A DNA stretch of 64,000 nt from Bacillus infantis (lineage in GTDB: Bacteria; Bacillota; Bacilli; Bacillales; Cytobacillaceae): contig NZ_JAIVAP010000003.1 in NCBI RefSeq assembly GCF_020171945.1, positions 1-64,000 of the forward strand, in the 5' to 3' direction. A program made the translations under genes and the position numbers. Position 1 is the first letter of the stretch, and each line of letters opens with the position of its first letter. Of the stretch, positions 17,690-26,162 are shown one piece after another. The notes under the pieces were generated by a model, which saw only the letters and a list, made by a program, of their open reading frames with translations, did not search any database and was not told where the DNA came from.

Positions 17690-18439
17690 ATGAACGAAAC
17701 GGTAGAAACGATACTGGCCCACAGATCAATCAGGAAATTTGAGGACCGTGAACTGACGAGGGAACAGGTTGAAACGATTGTCTCCTGTGCACAGGCCGCT
17801 TCAAGCTCAAGCTTCATCCAGGCATATACCATCATCGGCATAACAGATCAGGAAAAGAAACAGAAGCTGTCCGAGGTGGCGGGAAACCAGTCCTATGTAG
17901 CGCATAACGGTCACTTCTTCGTCTTCTGTGCAGATTTGAACCGCCATCATGTCCTCTCGGAAATGGAAGGGAAGGATCTAAGCGAGTCCCTTGAAAGTAC
18001 GGAAAAATTCATGGTTGCGCTGATTGACGCTGCGCTTGCGGCCCAGAATGCAACAGTTGCCGCAGAGTCAATGGGCCTTGGCGTCTGCTATATCGGCGGC
18101 ATCCGCAATCAGCTTGGGGAAGCTGCCAAGGTGCTGGGTACACCAGAAAGGGTAATACCGCTCTTTGGCCTCAGTGTTGGATACCCAGCCCAGGATCCCG
18201 ACAAAAAGCCAAGACTTCCTTTAGAGCATGTCTATCACGAAAATGGCTACCAGCAGGATCAGGAAAAATATAAACAACAGCTCGAGGAGTACAATCAAAC
18301 GGTGTCAGCTTATTATGCCGAACGCACGCAGAACATGAGAAATGACACCTGGACCGGCCAGATGGCAGCCATGCTTGAAAGACCGGTGAGGATGTATATG
18401 AAGGATTTTGTGAATAAAAATAAATTGGATTTGAAGTGA
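17690..18439 (+). CDS. NADPH-dependent FMN nitroreductase (NfsA/NfrA type)
   Basis: A 249-residue flavoprotein. FMN-binding features include the N-terminal HRSIRKFEDREL, ASSSSFIQAYTII near residue 39 and GLGVCYIGGIRN near residue 128. The C-terminal part (KKPRLPLEHVYHENGY) is typical of the NfsA group, which uses NADPH to reduce nitro compounds, quinones or flavin. ATG follows AGAGGAGGTAC. Monocistronic; the tandem array follows. Confidence 0.93.
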   Translation: MNETVETILAHRSIRKFEDRELTREQVETIVSCAQAASSSSFIQAYTIIGITDQEKKQKLSEVAGNQSYVAHNGHFFVFCADLNRHHVLSEMEGKDLSESLESTEKFMVALIDAALAAQNATVAAESMGLGVCYIGGIRNQLGEAAKVLGTPERVIPLFGLSVGYPAQDPDKKPRLPLEHVYHENGYQQDQEKYKQQLEEYNQTVSAYYAERTQNMRNDTWTGQMAAMLERPVRMYMKDFVNKNKLDLK

Positions 18440-18570
18440 TTGCAGGCTTCCTTTGCTTGAAGGGGCAGGGAGTGGCTGTGGGATTGGTTTCTGGGATACA
18501 TGAGCGGTGCTAAGAAAGGGCAGTCATGTATTTGGGGAGCGGTTTGGGGTGCATGAGTTGTGTGCGGGAG

Positions 18571-19054
18571 GGGCAGTCGGGCATGGAAAGAGTCCTAATC
18601 GATGCATGACACCTCCCAGAAAACGCAAGTCATGTATAGAAAGAGTCCTAATCGATGCATGACACCTCCCAGAAAACGCAAGTCATGTATAGAAAGAGGC
18701 CTAATCGATGCATGACACCTCCCAGAAAATGCAAGTCATGTATAGAAAGAGGCCTTATCGATGCATGACACCTCCCAGAAAATGCAAGTCATGTATAGAA
18801 AGAGGCCTTATCGATGCATGACACCTCCCAGAAAATGCAAGTCATGTATAGAAAGAGGCCTAATCGATGCATGACATCTCACAGAAAACGCAAGTCCTGT
18901 ATAAAAGAGTCTTAATCGAAGCATGACACGGCACAGAAAATGCAAGTCATGCAAAGAAAGAAGCCTAATCAATGCATGACACAGCCCCAAAAATGCAAGT
19001 CATGCATAGAAAGAGTTCCGATCGATGCATGACACACAACCAAAAAAGAAAACC
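18571..19054. repeat. tandem array of 53-bp hairpin units
   Basis: Eight units begin at 18601, 18654, 18707, 18760, 18813, 18866, 18918 and 18971, with partial units at each end (from 18571 and to about 19054). Central units are nearly identical; edge units are diverged and one is 52 bp. Every unit carries CATGAC and GTCATG about 18 bases apart; unit 8 has a perfect 9-bp stem (ATGCATGAC/GTCATGCAT). There is no unique spacer, so it is not CRISPR. More decayed traces reach back to about 18500. Confidence 0.92.
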
Positions 19055-19106
19055 CTCACCAAATTATGACCGCACTCCACCAGGCCCAACAAATTCTCCT
19101 GACAAA

Positions 19107-19146
19107 CAAAAAAGGACCGGAATCCCAAGATTCCGGTCCTTTTTTG
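19107..19146. terminator. terminator between repeat array and 30-aa gene
   Basis: AAAAAAGGACCGGAATC pairs with GATTCCGGTCCTTTTTT around a 4-base loop. Symmetric, but best placed for the small gene on the minus strand whose stop is 14 bases away. Confidence 0.93.
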
Positions 19147-19159
19147 TATACCGTTCTTC

Positions 19160-19252
19160 TTACTTATTCATCCCTGGTTTGTCGTTGTAGCCGGCAGTGA
19201 AGATGGCTGACAGGAACGCGATAGTTACGCCGATGATTAAAATCAAGCCCAT
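19160..19252 (-). CDS. 30-residue single-pass membrane peptide
   Basis: A short frame with a clear ribosome site (AAGGAGG, eight bases before the ATG) and its own terminator. The product begins MGLILIIGVTIAFLSAIF and ends in the polar tail AGYNDKPGMNK, so it should be one membrane helix with the tail outside or in the cytosol. I do not recognise the family. Size resembles small accessory subunits of membrane complexes such as cytochrome bd, but no such complex is encoded nearby. Confidence 0.75.
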   Translation of the reverse strand: MGLILIIGVTIAFLSAIFTAGYNDKPGMNK

Positions 19253-19442
19253 GATGTTGGCCTCCTTTTTATGTAGGAATTCCCTTTTGCATACCTATGT
19301 AATCTTATTATAGCCCAATTCCACCATGGTGTGAATGAAAAACTGTGGATATTTTATGGAGAATCGCCGGAGGAATGCGGCAGTGCTGGCAGGTTCAGGC
19401 ACTCTGAAGGTGAAGGGAATTCTGCTTTTCTTCCGGGTTATA

Positions 19443-19471
19443 GAATGTTTAATTGCCCAAGCGCATAGATT
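19443..19471 (+). promoter_or_regulatory. possible sigma-E type promoter of prkA
   Basis: GAATGTT (19443-19449) and CATAGATT (19464-19471), 14 bases apart, are close to the mother-cell sigma-E pattern (KMATATT, CATACAMT). The start codon is 41 bases further. The match is imperfect (6/7 and 6/8). Confidence 0.4.
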
Positions 19472-19511
19472 ATATTAATCGTCTCTGATAATGCGACAGG
19501 GGGAGGTCCTT

Positions 19512-21407
19512 ATGGATATTATAAAAAAAATCGAGATGTACAGACACGAAGAGGAAAAGCTTAAATGGGAAGGGACATTCAGGGAGTATTTAGACATTGT
19601 CAAAGAGAAGCCATGGGTAGCCCAGTCAGCACATTCCAGGGTATACAGTATGATCAAGGATGCCGGTGTCGAAGACGATAAAGGAAAAAAACGGTATAAA
19701 TTTTTCAGCAACCAGCTGTTTGGTCTGGAGGAATCGCTCGAAAGGCTTGTGGAGGAGTATTTTCATCCTTCTGCAAAAAGGCTTGATGTCAGGAAAAGGA
19801 TCCTGCTCCTCATGGGTCCTGTCAGCGGAGGGAAATCTACGCTCGTCACAATGCTTAAGCGAGGGCTTGAAGCATATTCCCTTACCGATAAAGGTGCTGT
19901 ATTTGCGATTAAAGGCTGTCCAATGCATGAAGACCCGCTCCATCTGATTCCGCATCATCTGCGGAAGGACTTCTTTGATGAGTATGGAATCAGGATTGAA
20001 GGGAATCTATCCCCGCTGAATATGATGCGGCTTGAGCAGGAGTACGGGGGACGGATAGAAGATGTAGTGGTCGAAAGGATCTTTTTCTCAGAGGATAAAC
20101 GGACCGGGATTGGTACATTCAGCCCGTCTGATCCGAAATCCCAGGATATTGCCGATCTTACCGGCAGCATAGATTTCTCCACGATCGCCGAATACGGTTC
20201 AGAATCTGACCCGCGGGCCTACAGGTTTGACGGGGAGCTGAATAAGGCGAACAGGGGGATGATGGAGTTTCAGGAGATGCTGAAATGCGATGAAAAGTTC
20301 CTATGGCATCTGCTCTCCCTCACACAGGAAGGCAATTTCAAGGCAGGGCGGTTTGCGCTGATTTCTGCAGATGAGCTGATTGTGGCGCATACAAATGAAA
20401 CAGAGTACCGTTCCTTCATTTCCAATAAGAAAAATGAGGCACTTCATTCCCGGATCATTGTCATGCCTGTCCCTTATAACCTAAAGGTTACAGAAGAAGA
20501 AAAAATTTATGAAAAAATGATCAGTGAGAGCGATGTTTCAGATGTCCATATTGCACCGCACACGCTTAAGGTGGCAGCGATGTTTACGACCCTTACGAGG
20601 CTGAAGGAACCTAAAAAAGGTGATATTGACCTCGTGAAGAAAATGAGGCTCTATGACGGAGAAAGCGTGGAAGGCTACAACCGCGCAGACGTTGAGGAGC
20701 TTCAGAAGGAATATCCTGATGAAGGAATGAGCGGAATTGATCCGCGTTATGTCATCAACCGGATATCATCCACAATCATCCGGAAAGAGATTACCAGCAT
20801 CAATGCGCTGGATGTTCTGAGATCCCTGAAAGAAGGGCTTGATCAGCATCCGTCGATCACCGCTGAGCTGAAAGAGCGCTATTTGAACTTCATATCACTT
20901 GCACGCAAGGAATACGATGATATTGCCAAGAAGGAAGTCCAGAAGGCATTTGTTTATTCATATGAAGAATCGGCGAAGACTCTTATGGACAATTATCTGG
21001 ATAACGTAGAGGCTTATTGCAATAAGGCGAAGCTCCGCGATCCTCTGACCGGTGAGGAAATCAATCCGGATGAAAAGCTGATGAGGTCGATTGAAGAGCA
21101 GATCGGCATTTCGGAAAATGCGAAAAAGGCATTCAGGGAAGAAATCCTTATCCGCATCTCTGCCTATGCAAGGAAAGGCAAGCGCTTTGACTACAATTCG
21201 CATGACCGGCTCCGCGAAGCGATTCAGAAGAAGCTGTTTGCAGACCTGAAGGATGTTGTTAAGATTACAACATCTTCTAAGACTCCTGATGAGCAGCAGC
21301 TGAAGAAGGTGAATGAAGTAGTAGCAAGACTCATTGATGAACACGGCTATAATTCTACCTCTGCGAATGAACTGCTGCGGTATGTGGGAAGTTTGCTGAA
21401 CAGATAA
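19512..21407 (+). CDS. prkA: serine protein kinase PrkA
   Basis: A 631-residue protein, the usual PrkA length. The N-terminal AAA-like domain has the P-loop GPVSGGKST at residues 102-110; the C-terminal part carries the PrkA kinase-like domain. In B. subtilis it is a sporulation and stationary-phase protein with kinase or Lon-like protease activity reported. ATG 19512 follows GGGGGAGG; the longer frame from 19491 lacks this spacing. It is usually genetically linked to yhbH, as here. Confidence 0.96.
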   Translation: MDIIKKIEMYRHEEEKLKWEGTFREYLDIVKEKPWVAQSAHSRVYSMIKDAGVEDDKGKKRYKFFSNQLFGLEESLERLVEEYFHPSAKRLDVRKRILLLMGPVSGGKSTLVTMLKRGLEAYSLTDKGAVFAIKGCPMHEDPLHLIPHHLRKDFFDEYGIRIEGNLSPLNMMRLEQEYGGRIEDVVVERIFFSEDKRTGIGTFSPSDPKSQDIADLTGSIDFSTIAEYGSESDPRAYRFDGELNKANRGMMEFQEMLKCDEKFLWHLLSLTQEGNFKAGRFALISADELIVAHTNETEYRSFISNKKNEALHSRIIVMPVPYNLKVTEEEKIYEKMISESDVSDVHIAPHTLKVAAMFTTLTRLKEPKKGDIDLVKKMRLYDGESVEGYNRADVEELQKEYPDEGMSGIDPRYVINRISSTIIRKEITSINALDVLRSLKEGLDQHPSITAELKERYLNFISLARKEYDDIAKKEVQKAFVYSYEESAKTLMDNYLDNVEAYCNKAKLRDPLTGEEINPDEKLMRSIEEQIGISENAKKAFREEILIRISAYARKGKRFDYNSHDRLREAIQKKLFADLKDVVKITTSSKTPDEQQLKKVNEVVARLIDEHGYNSTSANELLRYVGSLLNR

Positions 21408-21412
21408 ATGTG

Positions 21413-21443
21413 AAAAGGCTGGCAGGGTTTGCCGGCCTTTTTG
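21413..21443 (+). terminator. terminator of prkA
   Basis: AAAAGGCTGGCA pairs with TGCCGGCCTTTT around a short loop, ending in TTTTT. Confidence 0.88.
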
Positions 21444-21516
21444 GCTGCCTTCTCCCAGGCAAGTGTTAGTTTCAATTCGGGCGTCCAGGGGAAAAGGGAA
21501 TGTAGAGGTGATTAAG

Positions 21517-21690
21517 ATGAAGAAAAAGGAACTGGACAAGGACTTTGTGCCAAGAAACAGCTCCATGGCCGAAAATGTAGAAGAGATGCATAATCTGGGA
21601 AAGCAGATGGAGCATCTCAGGACTGGGGAAGAGCTTGAAGAGGACGGAAAGCAGCCAGACCCCATCCAGTATAAAGACAACGAAAAGTGA
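21517..21690 (+). CDS. 57-residue hydrophilic protein of unknown function
   Basis: ATG 21517 follows AGAGGTGAT. The product starts MKKKELDKDFVPRNSS and is rich in Glu, Asp and Lys with no hydrophobic segment. A strong terminator begins at its stop codon, so it is a real unit. I do not recognise it; it looks like one of the small acidic cytosolic proteins common in bacilli. Confidence 0.7.
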   Translation: MKKKELDKDFVPRNSSMAENVEEMHNLGKQMEHLRTGEELEEDGKQPDPIQYKDNEK

Positions 21691-21720
21691 CTCCTGCGCT
21701 GAAGCTGCAGGAGTTTTTTT
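21690..21720 (+). terminator. terminator after the 57-aa gene
   Basis: ACTCCTGC pairs with GCAGGAGT and is followed by eight T residues. Confidence 0.9.
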
Positions 21721-21801
21721 TAGCCGTATTACTCCGGGTTCTATTTGAACCGAAGACTTAATAGATATACCAATAAATAGCTCAGTCAGGGGAGAGACAG
21801 G

Positions 21802-21900
21802 ATGAGGAAATTACGGGCTGCTATTTTAATAGTGATTATGCGTGCTCCAGGATGGACAGGCGTCTGCGGCACTATAAAAAAGGCTTGTCCGACAGCATAG
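21802..21900 (+). CDS. possible 32-residue peptide
   Basis: A short frame with GGGGAGAG seven bases before the ATG. The product starts MRKLRAAILIVIMRAPGW and has two Cys and a basic, mildly hydrophobic character. No terminator or clear promoter supports it. It is the only candidate gene in the 370-base gap between 21691 and yhbH; the rest of that gap is AT-rich with nothing else recognised. Confidence 0.25.
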   Translation: MRKLRAAILIVIMRAPGWTGVCGTIKKACPTA

Positions 21901-22061
21901 GCTTTTGTCTTATTGTCAAAATTATTTGTAAATTATTTTGATATCTCGCATAGTATAGAGTAATTAATATTTCACGTTCCTTTTGACACTCGGGATATTG
22001 TATGTTGCTTAAGGAAAATGTGTGCAAAAATTCCATGAATTTTTTTCAAGGAGGGGTTATA

Positions 22062-23231
22062 ATGACCGACATCAACAACCGCCAGTTTGTGATTTCCGAA
22101 GAAGATTGGTCCCTCCATCGCAAAGGCCACGATGACCAGCAGCGCCACCAGGAAAAGGTACAGGATGCGATCCGGAACAATCTCCCAGATCTGATAACAG
22201 AAGAAAGCATCATTATGTCCAATGGCCGTGAAGTCGTGAAAATCCCGATTCGCTCTCTTGACGAATATAAAATTCGTTATAACTATGATAAAAACAAACA
22301 TGTAGGCCAGGGAGACGGAGACAGCCAGGTAGGCGATGTGGTCGCCAGAGACGGCTCCAGCGGCCAGAAAGGCCCAGGGAAAGGCCAGGGTGCAGGCGAC
22401 CAGCCGGGTGAGGATTATTTTGAGGCTGAAGTGTCCATGATGGAGCTTGAGGAAGCGCTGTTCAAGCAGCTGGAGCTGCCGAACCTGAAAAGGAAGGAAC
22501 AGGAAGAGCATCTGGTTGAGAACATTGAATTCAATGATATCCGCAAGACAGGATTAATGGGCAATATTGATAAAAAACGCACAATGATGACCGCATTTAA
22601 ACGAAATGCCATGACAGGGAAGCCGGCCTTCTATCCGATCTATCAGGAGGATCTGAAGTTCAAGACATGGAATGAAATTGTAAAGCCTGATTCTAAGGCA
22701 GTAGTGCTCGCCATGATGGATACGAGCGGATCGATGGGATTATGGGAGAAATACATGGCGAGGAGCTTTTTCTTTTGGATGACCCGGTTTTTGCGGACAA
22801 AGTATGAAACGGTGGAAATAGAGTTCATTGCCCACCATACAGAAGCGAAGGTCGTATCAGAGGAAGATTTCTTTTCAAAAGGGGAAAGCGGGGGAACCAT
22901 TTGTTCATCAGCCTACCGCAAAGCGCTCGAGCTGATCAATGAAAAATACAACCCAAGAAGATTCAATATCTATCCTTTCCATTTTTCCGATGGCGATAAC
23001 CTTACCTCTGACAATGCGCGCTGCGTGAAGCTTGTTGAAGAGCTGATTGCGGTATCGAGCATGTTCGGGTATGGGGAAGTCAATCAGTACAACCGCCACT
23101 CGACCCTCATGTCCGCTTATAAGAATATCAAAAATGAACACTTCAGATATTATATCCTCAAGCAAAAAGCAGATGTTTTCCATGCGATGAAGAGCTTCTT
23201 CCAAAACGAAGAAAATAAAATCTATGCATAA
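22062..23231 (+). CDS. yhbH: sporulation protein YhbH (UPF0229)
   Basis: A 389-residue protein with a C-terminal von Willebrand A-like domain carrying the metal-site motif MMDTSGSMG near residue 220. The N-terminal part is charged, with a Gly/Gln-rich stretch near residues 85-110. ATG 22062 follows AAGGAGGGG. Its genes pair with prkA across bacilli and enterobacteria (YeaH/YeaG). A sporulation role in B. subtilis is established knowledge. A weak mother-cell-type -10 (CATAGTAT) lies at 21949. Confidence 0.95.
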   Translation: MTDINNRQFVISEEDWSLHRKGHDDQQRHQEKVQDAIRNNLPDLITEESIIMSNGREVVKIPIRSLDEYKIRYNYDKNKHVGQGDGDSQVGDVVARDGSSGQKGPGKGQGAGDQPGEDYFEAEVSMMELEEALFKQLELPNLKRKEQEEHLVENIEFNDIRKTGLMGNIDKKRTMMTAFKRNAMTGKPAFYPIYQEDLKFKTWNEIVKPDSKAVVLAMMDTSGSMGLWEKYMARSFFFWMTRFLRTKYETVEIEFIAHHTEAKVVSEEDFFSKGESGGTICSSAYRKALELINEKYNPRRFNIYPFHFSDGDNLTSDNARCVKLVEELIAVSSMFGYGEVNQYNRHSTLMSAYKNIKNEHFRYYILKQKADVFHAMKSFFQNEENKIYA

Positions 23232-23234
23232 ACA

Positions 23235-23264
23235 AACCGGCGGGCAGAGTGCCTGCCGGTTTTC
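23235..23264 (+). terminator. terminator of yhbH
   Basis: ACCGGCGGGCA pairs with TGCCTGCCGGT around GAG, ending TTTTCC. Confidence 0.85.
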
Positions 23265-23275
23265 CTTTCCCAATG

Positions 23276-23309
23276 CACAAAAAAAGCCGTTTAATGAAAA
23301 GCGGCTTTC
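23276..23309 (-). terminator. terminator of the 45-aa gene
   Basis: On the minus strand AAAGCCG pairs with CGGCTTT and is followed by further T residues. It ends the small minus-strand gene at 23344. Confidence 0.8.
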
Positions 23310-23343
23310 GTTGGCTTCATGTTTTTGGCATGAAGGTGTCCTT

Positions 23344-23481
23344 TTATTTCTCCAGCGGGATTGCGATAATTTTCCCGCCGATCTGGACGTGGACTGTGTC
23401 ATTGAATACAGCTTTCACAATTCCTTTTAAGGAGATCGATGAATTTAATGCTAATTTGGATTGTGCTGAATTATCCGCCAT
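23344..23481 (-). CDS. 45-residue small protein of unknown function
   Basis: A minus-strand frame with AAGGGGAATC before its ATG. The product starts MADNSAQSKLALNSS and continues with alternating hydrophobic beta-type segments (GIVKAVFNDTVHVQIGGKII), suggesting a small barrel or strand-rich fold. It has its own terminator. Not recognised. Confidence 0.6.
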   Translation of the reverse strand: MADNSAQSKLALNSSISLKGIVKAVFNDTVHVQIGGKIIAIPLEK

Positions 23482-23627
23482 GAAGATTCCCCTTTGCTTT
23501 GTATTTGAAGGAGTGCTGCCTAATTAAAGTAAATGAGTTAGTTACTTTCTTTTTGCCACTTTTTTGGAATTCCTAAACCTGATTTGGCGCATTATGCAGG
23601 AAATAAAGCTGGGTATGGGAGCAAAAG

Positions 23628-23665
23628 AAAAAGCAGCTGCTCATGAATAGCAGACTGCTTTTTCT
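23628..23665 (-). terminator. terminator of the 70-aa cysteine-rich gene
   Basis: AAAAAGCAG.CTGCT pairs with AGCAG.TGCTTTTT on the minus strand. The hairpin overlaps the last codons of the gene. Confidence 0.82.
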
Positions 23666-23853
23666 TCCTTCAGCACGGAGCTTTTGCAGACAGGGCAATC
23701 GATATCATTGCTCTGCTTAAATTGGATTTTTTTGAAATCTTTTTTGATGAATGTGGTAAAGCCTTTGTACTTAAAGCCGCATTCACAAAAATTAGAGTCT
23801 TTGACAAGATGCCTCTGATTGGTTTCTTTACATAAAAACGTCGGGTAAAACAT
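23641..23853 (-). CDS. 70-residue cysteine-rich protein under c-di-GMP riboswitch control
   Basis: The ATG follows AGAGGGAG at a normal distance. Six Cys are present: Cys8, Cys23 and Cys25 (CEC), Cys53 and Cys56 (CPVC), and Cys68. The CEC/CPVC pairs could form a zinc ribbon. Residues 28-47 are Lys/Phe-rich. No signal peptide or membrane helix. I do not recognise the family. The upstream region holds a cyclic-di-GMP-I aptamer, so expression should respond to that messenger; the direction of control is not clear. Confidence 0.75.
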   Translation of the reverse strand: MFYPTFLCKETNQRHLVKDSNFCECGFKYKGFTTFIKKDFKKIQFKQSNDIDCPVCKSSVLKEEKAVCYS

Positions 23854-23937
23854 AATTCTCCCTCTCTTTTAGAAAATGGATTAGGCAAATTAGAAAGGGT
23901 GTATGATTTATAAAAGTTTACAAGAATAATATTCTTT

Positions 23938-24014
23938 GCGGCCCGGCTGCCATGACAAATAATTTGTTTTAGGCCCGTGGCTTTGCGTCTTTTACTTTCG
24001 TAAAATTTGCCCTT
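23938..24014 (-). promoter_or_regulatory. cyclic-di-GMP-I (GEMM) riboswitch
   Basis: Read on the minus strand, hallmarks come in order: GGGCAAA (24012-24006), the stem TTTTAC with its GAAA tetraloop (24005-23990), GACGCAAAGCC (23989-23979), CGGGCC followed by TAA (tetraloop receptor side), an AT-rich hairpin arm, and CAGCCGGGCCGC closing at 23938. These match the GEMM-I consensus including the GAAA loop and the highly conserved GACGCAAAGCC. The first start codon downstream is at 23853, 85 bases on. No strong intrinsic terminator is seen in between; only an AT-rich palindrome (AAGAATATTATTCTT). Confidence 0.87.
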
Positions 24015-24144
24015 AGTAAGATTAGCACTAAATCGGGAAAAAATGAAAGAGTTTGTTTATTCATTTTATTCTGACTCTTAAATAGAGCGCTTTCTCCTGC
24101 GATAAATAGGTGAGTGAATTGATTTTGTGAATTAAAGGAAAAAA

Positions 24145-24175
24145 ATGCAGCCTGACCGGTAAGATCAGGCTGCAT
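24145..24175 (-). terminator. terminator of the TerD-TerB gene
   Basis: ATGCAGCCTGA pairs with TCAGGCTGCAT and is followed on the minus strand by TTTTTCC. Confidence 0.85.
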
Positions 24176-24178
24176 TTA

Positions 24179-25618
24179 TTAAGATAGGAATTCTGCAGGG
24201 TTAAGTCCGAGCTCACGGCAGATATCACTGACTGCCTGCTGCTCATTCGGGTCAAAATGTCCGTCTGCAAAGCCGATCGCAATGCAATAGCGGGCCACAA
24301 GCCTGGCGATTTCCGGTTTCGTCCGTATCCTGCCAAGCGCCCTGAATGCCTCTGCCCTGCCGATTGAAGGATCGCGTTCAATCTTCTGGACGTACAGGTT
24401 GAACTGCTGGATGACTTTCTGCGTATCAAATACCCGAAGCTCATCACTCTGATTGACGAATTCAAGCATTTTCTGGCGTTCTGCCGGATCCAGCCTTCCA
24501 TCAGCCATAGCTACAAGTGCACATGCTGCTACGACTGCTTCAAGAACGTCCTGGCTCTTGAATCGGTTAAAGAGTTCCTGTGCTTTTCTTTTTTGCTGAT
24601 TGGCCCATTCCGCGTAATCGGTCTGGGATGGAGACCATGCATTGCCGCAGCTGTTACAGGTAAACTTCAGCTGTTTTTTTCCAATGAAGCCGCCCAATAA
24701 TCCGACAGGCCCGAGGATCAGGCCGCCAATTGCCGCTTTGCCGAGGCCGAAGCCCTTTTCGCCGGTGCGTACATTTGTGGAACGGCAGCGCGGGCAGGCA
24801 ATTTCTTCTCCCCCATATGCCTGTGAGGAAGGGTAGGAAGGCTGACCGTAGGAAGGAGCCGAATACGAAGCTTGCGGCTGTGCCTGCTGATAGCTTCCTG
24901 AGCTATAGGTCTGCTGAGGGCTTACTGTGTTATAGCCCTGCTGATAATTTTGGCCTGCAGGTGCCTGCTGTGAATAATTCTGCTGGTAAGTCTGGGTTTG
25001 CCCGAAAGGCTGATTGCCATGTGAAGGCTGCGGAGCAGGCTCGTCATCCACCGTCACGCCGAAGTTGCGGCAGAGTGCAGCCAGGCCGCCCTGAAAGCCG
25101 CTGGCGATGGCATTAAATTTCCATTCTCCATTATGCCTGTAAAGCTCTGCTGCGACGATGGCCGTTTCAACGGTGAAATCCCTGCCAAGGTTAAAGCGGA
25201 TAAGCTCTTCGTTATTTTGTTCATTGAAAATCCGTACATAAGCATTTTCAATATGGCCGAAGTTCTGCTGTTTTGACTGGGCGTCGTGAATGGTAATCGT
25301 AAATGCAACCCGGTGGATTGAATCCGGGACCCTCCGCAGGTCGATCCGGATTTGTTCATCATCGTGATTCCCCGCACCTGTACGGTTATCGCCGCTGTAC
25401 AGGATAGAGCCATTCCCGCCGTTAGGGTTATTATAAAATACAAAATCGAGGTCACTATGTACTTTTCCTGATGCGCCTAATAAGAAAGCAGATGCGTCCA
25501 AATCATAGTTGGATCCCTGCCGGCTGATATCCCAGCCTAATCCAACAACAACATTTTGAAGCCCGGGATGGTTCTTGGTCAGATCGACCTTCTGCCCTTT
25601 GCTGAGCGTCACTCCCAT
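24179..25618 (-). CDS. TerD - zinc ribbon - TerB fusion protein
   Basis: A 479-residue multidomain protein. Residues 1-190 are a TerD domain with Ca-binding type sequences (GLGWDISRQGSNYDLDASAF, SDLDFVFYNN, GDNRTG, DDEQIRIDL). Then comes a Gln/Tyr/Ser/Pro-rich low-complexity linker (about 195-275), a zinc ribbon (CPRCRSTN .. CNSCG) holding a short Gly-rich hydrophobic stretch, and a C-terminal TerB domain (about 345-479). TerD and TerB normally occur as separate stress and tellurite-resistance proteins. ATG 25618 follows AAGGAG. Monocistronic. Confidence 0.9.
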   Translation of the reverse strand: MGVTLSKGQKVDLTKNHPGLQNVVVGLGWDISRQGSNYDLDASAFLLGASGKVHSDLDFVFYNNPNGGNGSILYSGDNRTGAGNHDDEQIRIDLRRVPDSIHRVAFTITIHDAQSKQQNFGHIENAYVRIFNEQNNEELIRFNLGRDFTVETAIVAAELYRHNGEWKFNAIASGFQGGLAALCRNFGVTVDDEPAPQPSHGNQPFGQTQTYQQNYSQQAPAGQNYQQGYNTVSPQQTYSSGSYQQAQPQASYSAPSYGQPSYPSSQAYGGEEIACPRCRSTNVRTGEKGFGLGKAAIGGLILGPVGLLGGFIGKKQLKFTCNSCGNAWSPSQTDYAEWANQQKRKAQELFNRFKSQDVLEAVVAACALVAMADGRLDPAERQKMLEFVNQSDELRVFDTQKVIQQFNLYVQKIERDPSIGRAEAFRALGRIRTKPEIARLVARYCIAIGFADGHFDPNEQQAVSDICRELGLNPAEFLS

Positions 25619-25792
25619 AATTTCACTCCTTCTTTTCCAGGACCGGCGTAAAGCCGTCACTTGATAGAATTATATATTCCCAATATAACACAGTTCTTAA
25701 AGCGGTTTACAGCTTTGGCTGTGCGGACAGGGGTCTTTTTATAATACGGGTCAAGGAAGGAAAAGTTTCAGGGGGAGGGGGCTCCTTCCATG

Positions 25793-25825
25793 AAAAAAGC
25801 AGCTTCCCTCATTGGGAGCTGCCTC
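25793..25825 (-). terminator. terminator of the 71-aa gene
   Basis: GGCAGCTCCC pairs with GGGAAGCTGC on the minus strand, followed by TTTTTTC. Confidence 0.88.
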
Positions 25826-25841
25826 TTGATTTGGTCATTTA

Positions 25842-26057
25842 TTATCTATCGACGTAAGCCGGGCCTGAATGGTCCTGGCGGGTATTTCCTTGGTCAGAAT
25901 TCAAAAAAGGGAGCTTTGATTTGATTTTGCTGATATTGTCTTCACCGACTGTAGACTTCACCTTATTCATAACCTTATCCCTAGATTCCTTGTTCCTGAA
26001 CACATACGCAAGTGCACCCAGTGCCACTACCCCGGTCAGGGAATTTCTTTTGCTCAT
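25842..26057 (-). CDS. 71-residue protein with short hydrophobic segment
   Basis: ATG follows TAAGGAGGACT. Residues 8-20 (TGVVALGALAYVF) are hydrophobic, then a Lys-rich helical stretch and an acidic, polar tail. It recalls small YtxH-type stress proteins, but the membrane segment is short and the assignment is a guess. Has its own terminator. Confidence 0.7.
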   Translation of the reverse strand: MSKRNSLTGVVALGALAYVFRNKESRDKVMNKVKSTVGEDNISKIKSKLPFLNSDQGNTRQDHSGPAYVDR

Positions 26058-26162
26058 GGATTTAGTCCTCCTTAGGTTTGATATTATTCAATTCCCTTTG
26101 CAGGAGGAGATAAACAGTTATATTTTGCTAACTGGGTGAGCAGGGGGGGAATGTTATTATGG

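Noticed and set aside
18808-18990. 60-residue frame through the tandem array
   Set aside because: It only reads the 53-bp units in one frame, with no ribosome site.
18571-19054. CRISPR array
   Set aside because: The whole 53-bp unit repeats without unique spacers and no cas genes are nearby.
21802-21900. Treating the 32-residue frame as a firm gene
   Set aside because: It has a ribosome site but no promoter, terminator or family support, so it is kept only at low confidence.
23969-24175. 68-residue minus-strand frame
   Set aside because: It overlaps the riboswitch aptamer and the upstream terminator and lacks a ribosome site.
24061-24501. 146-residue minus-strand frame
   Set aside because: It is a shadow of the TerD-TerB gene in another frame.
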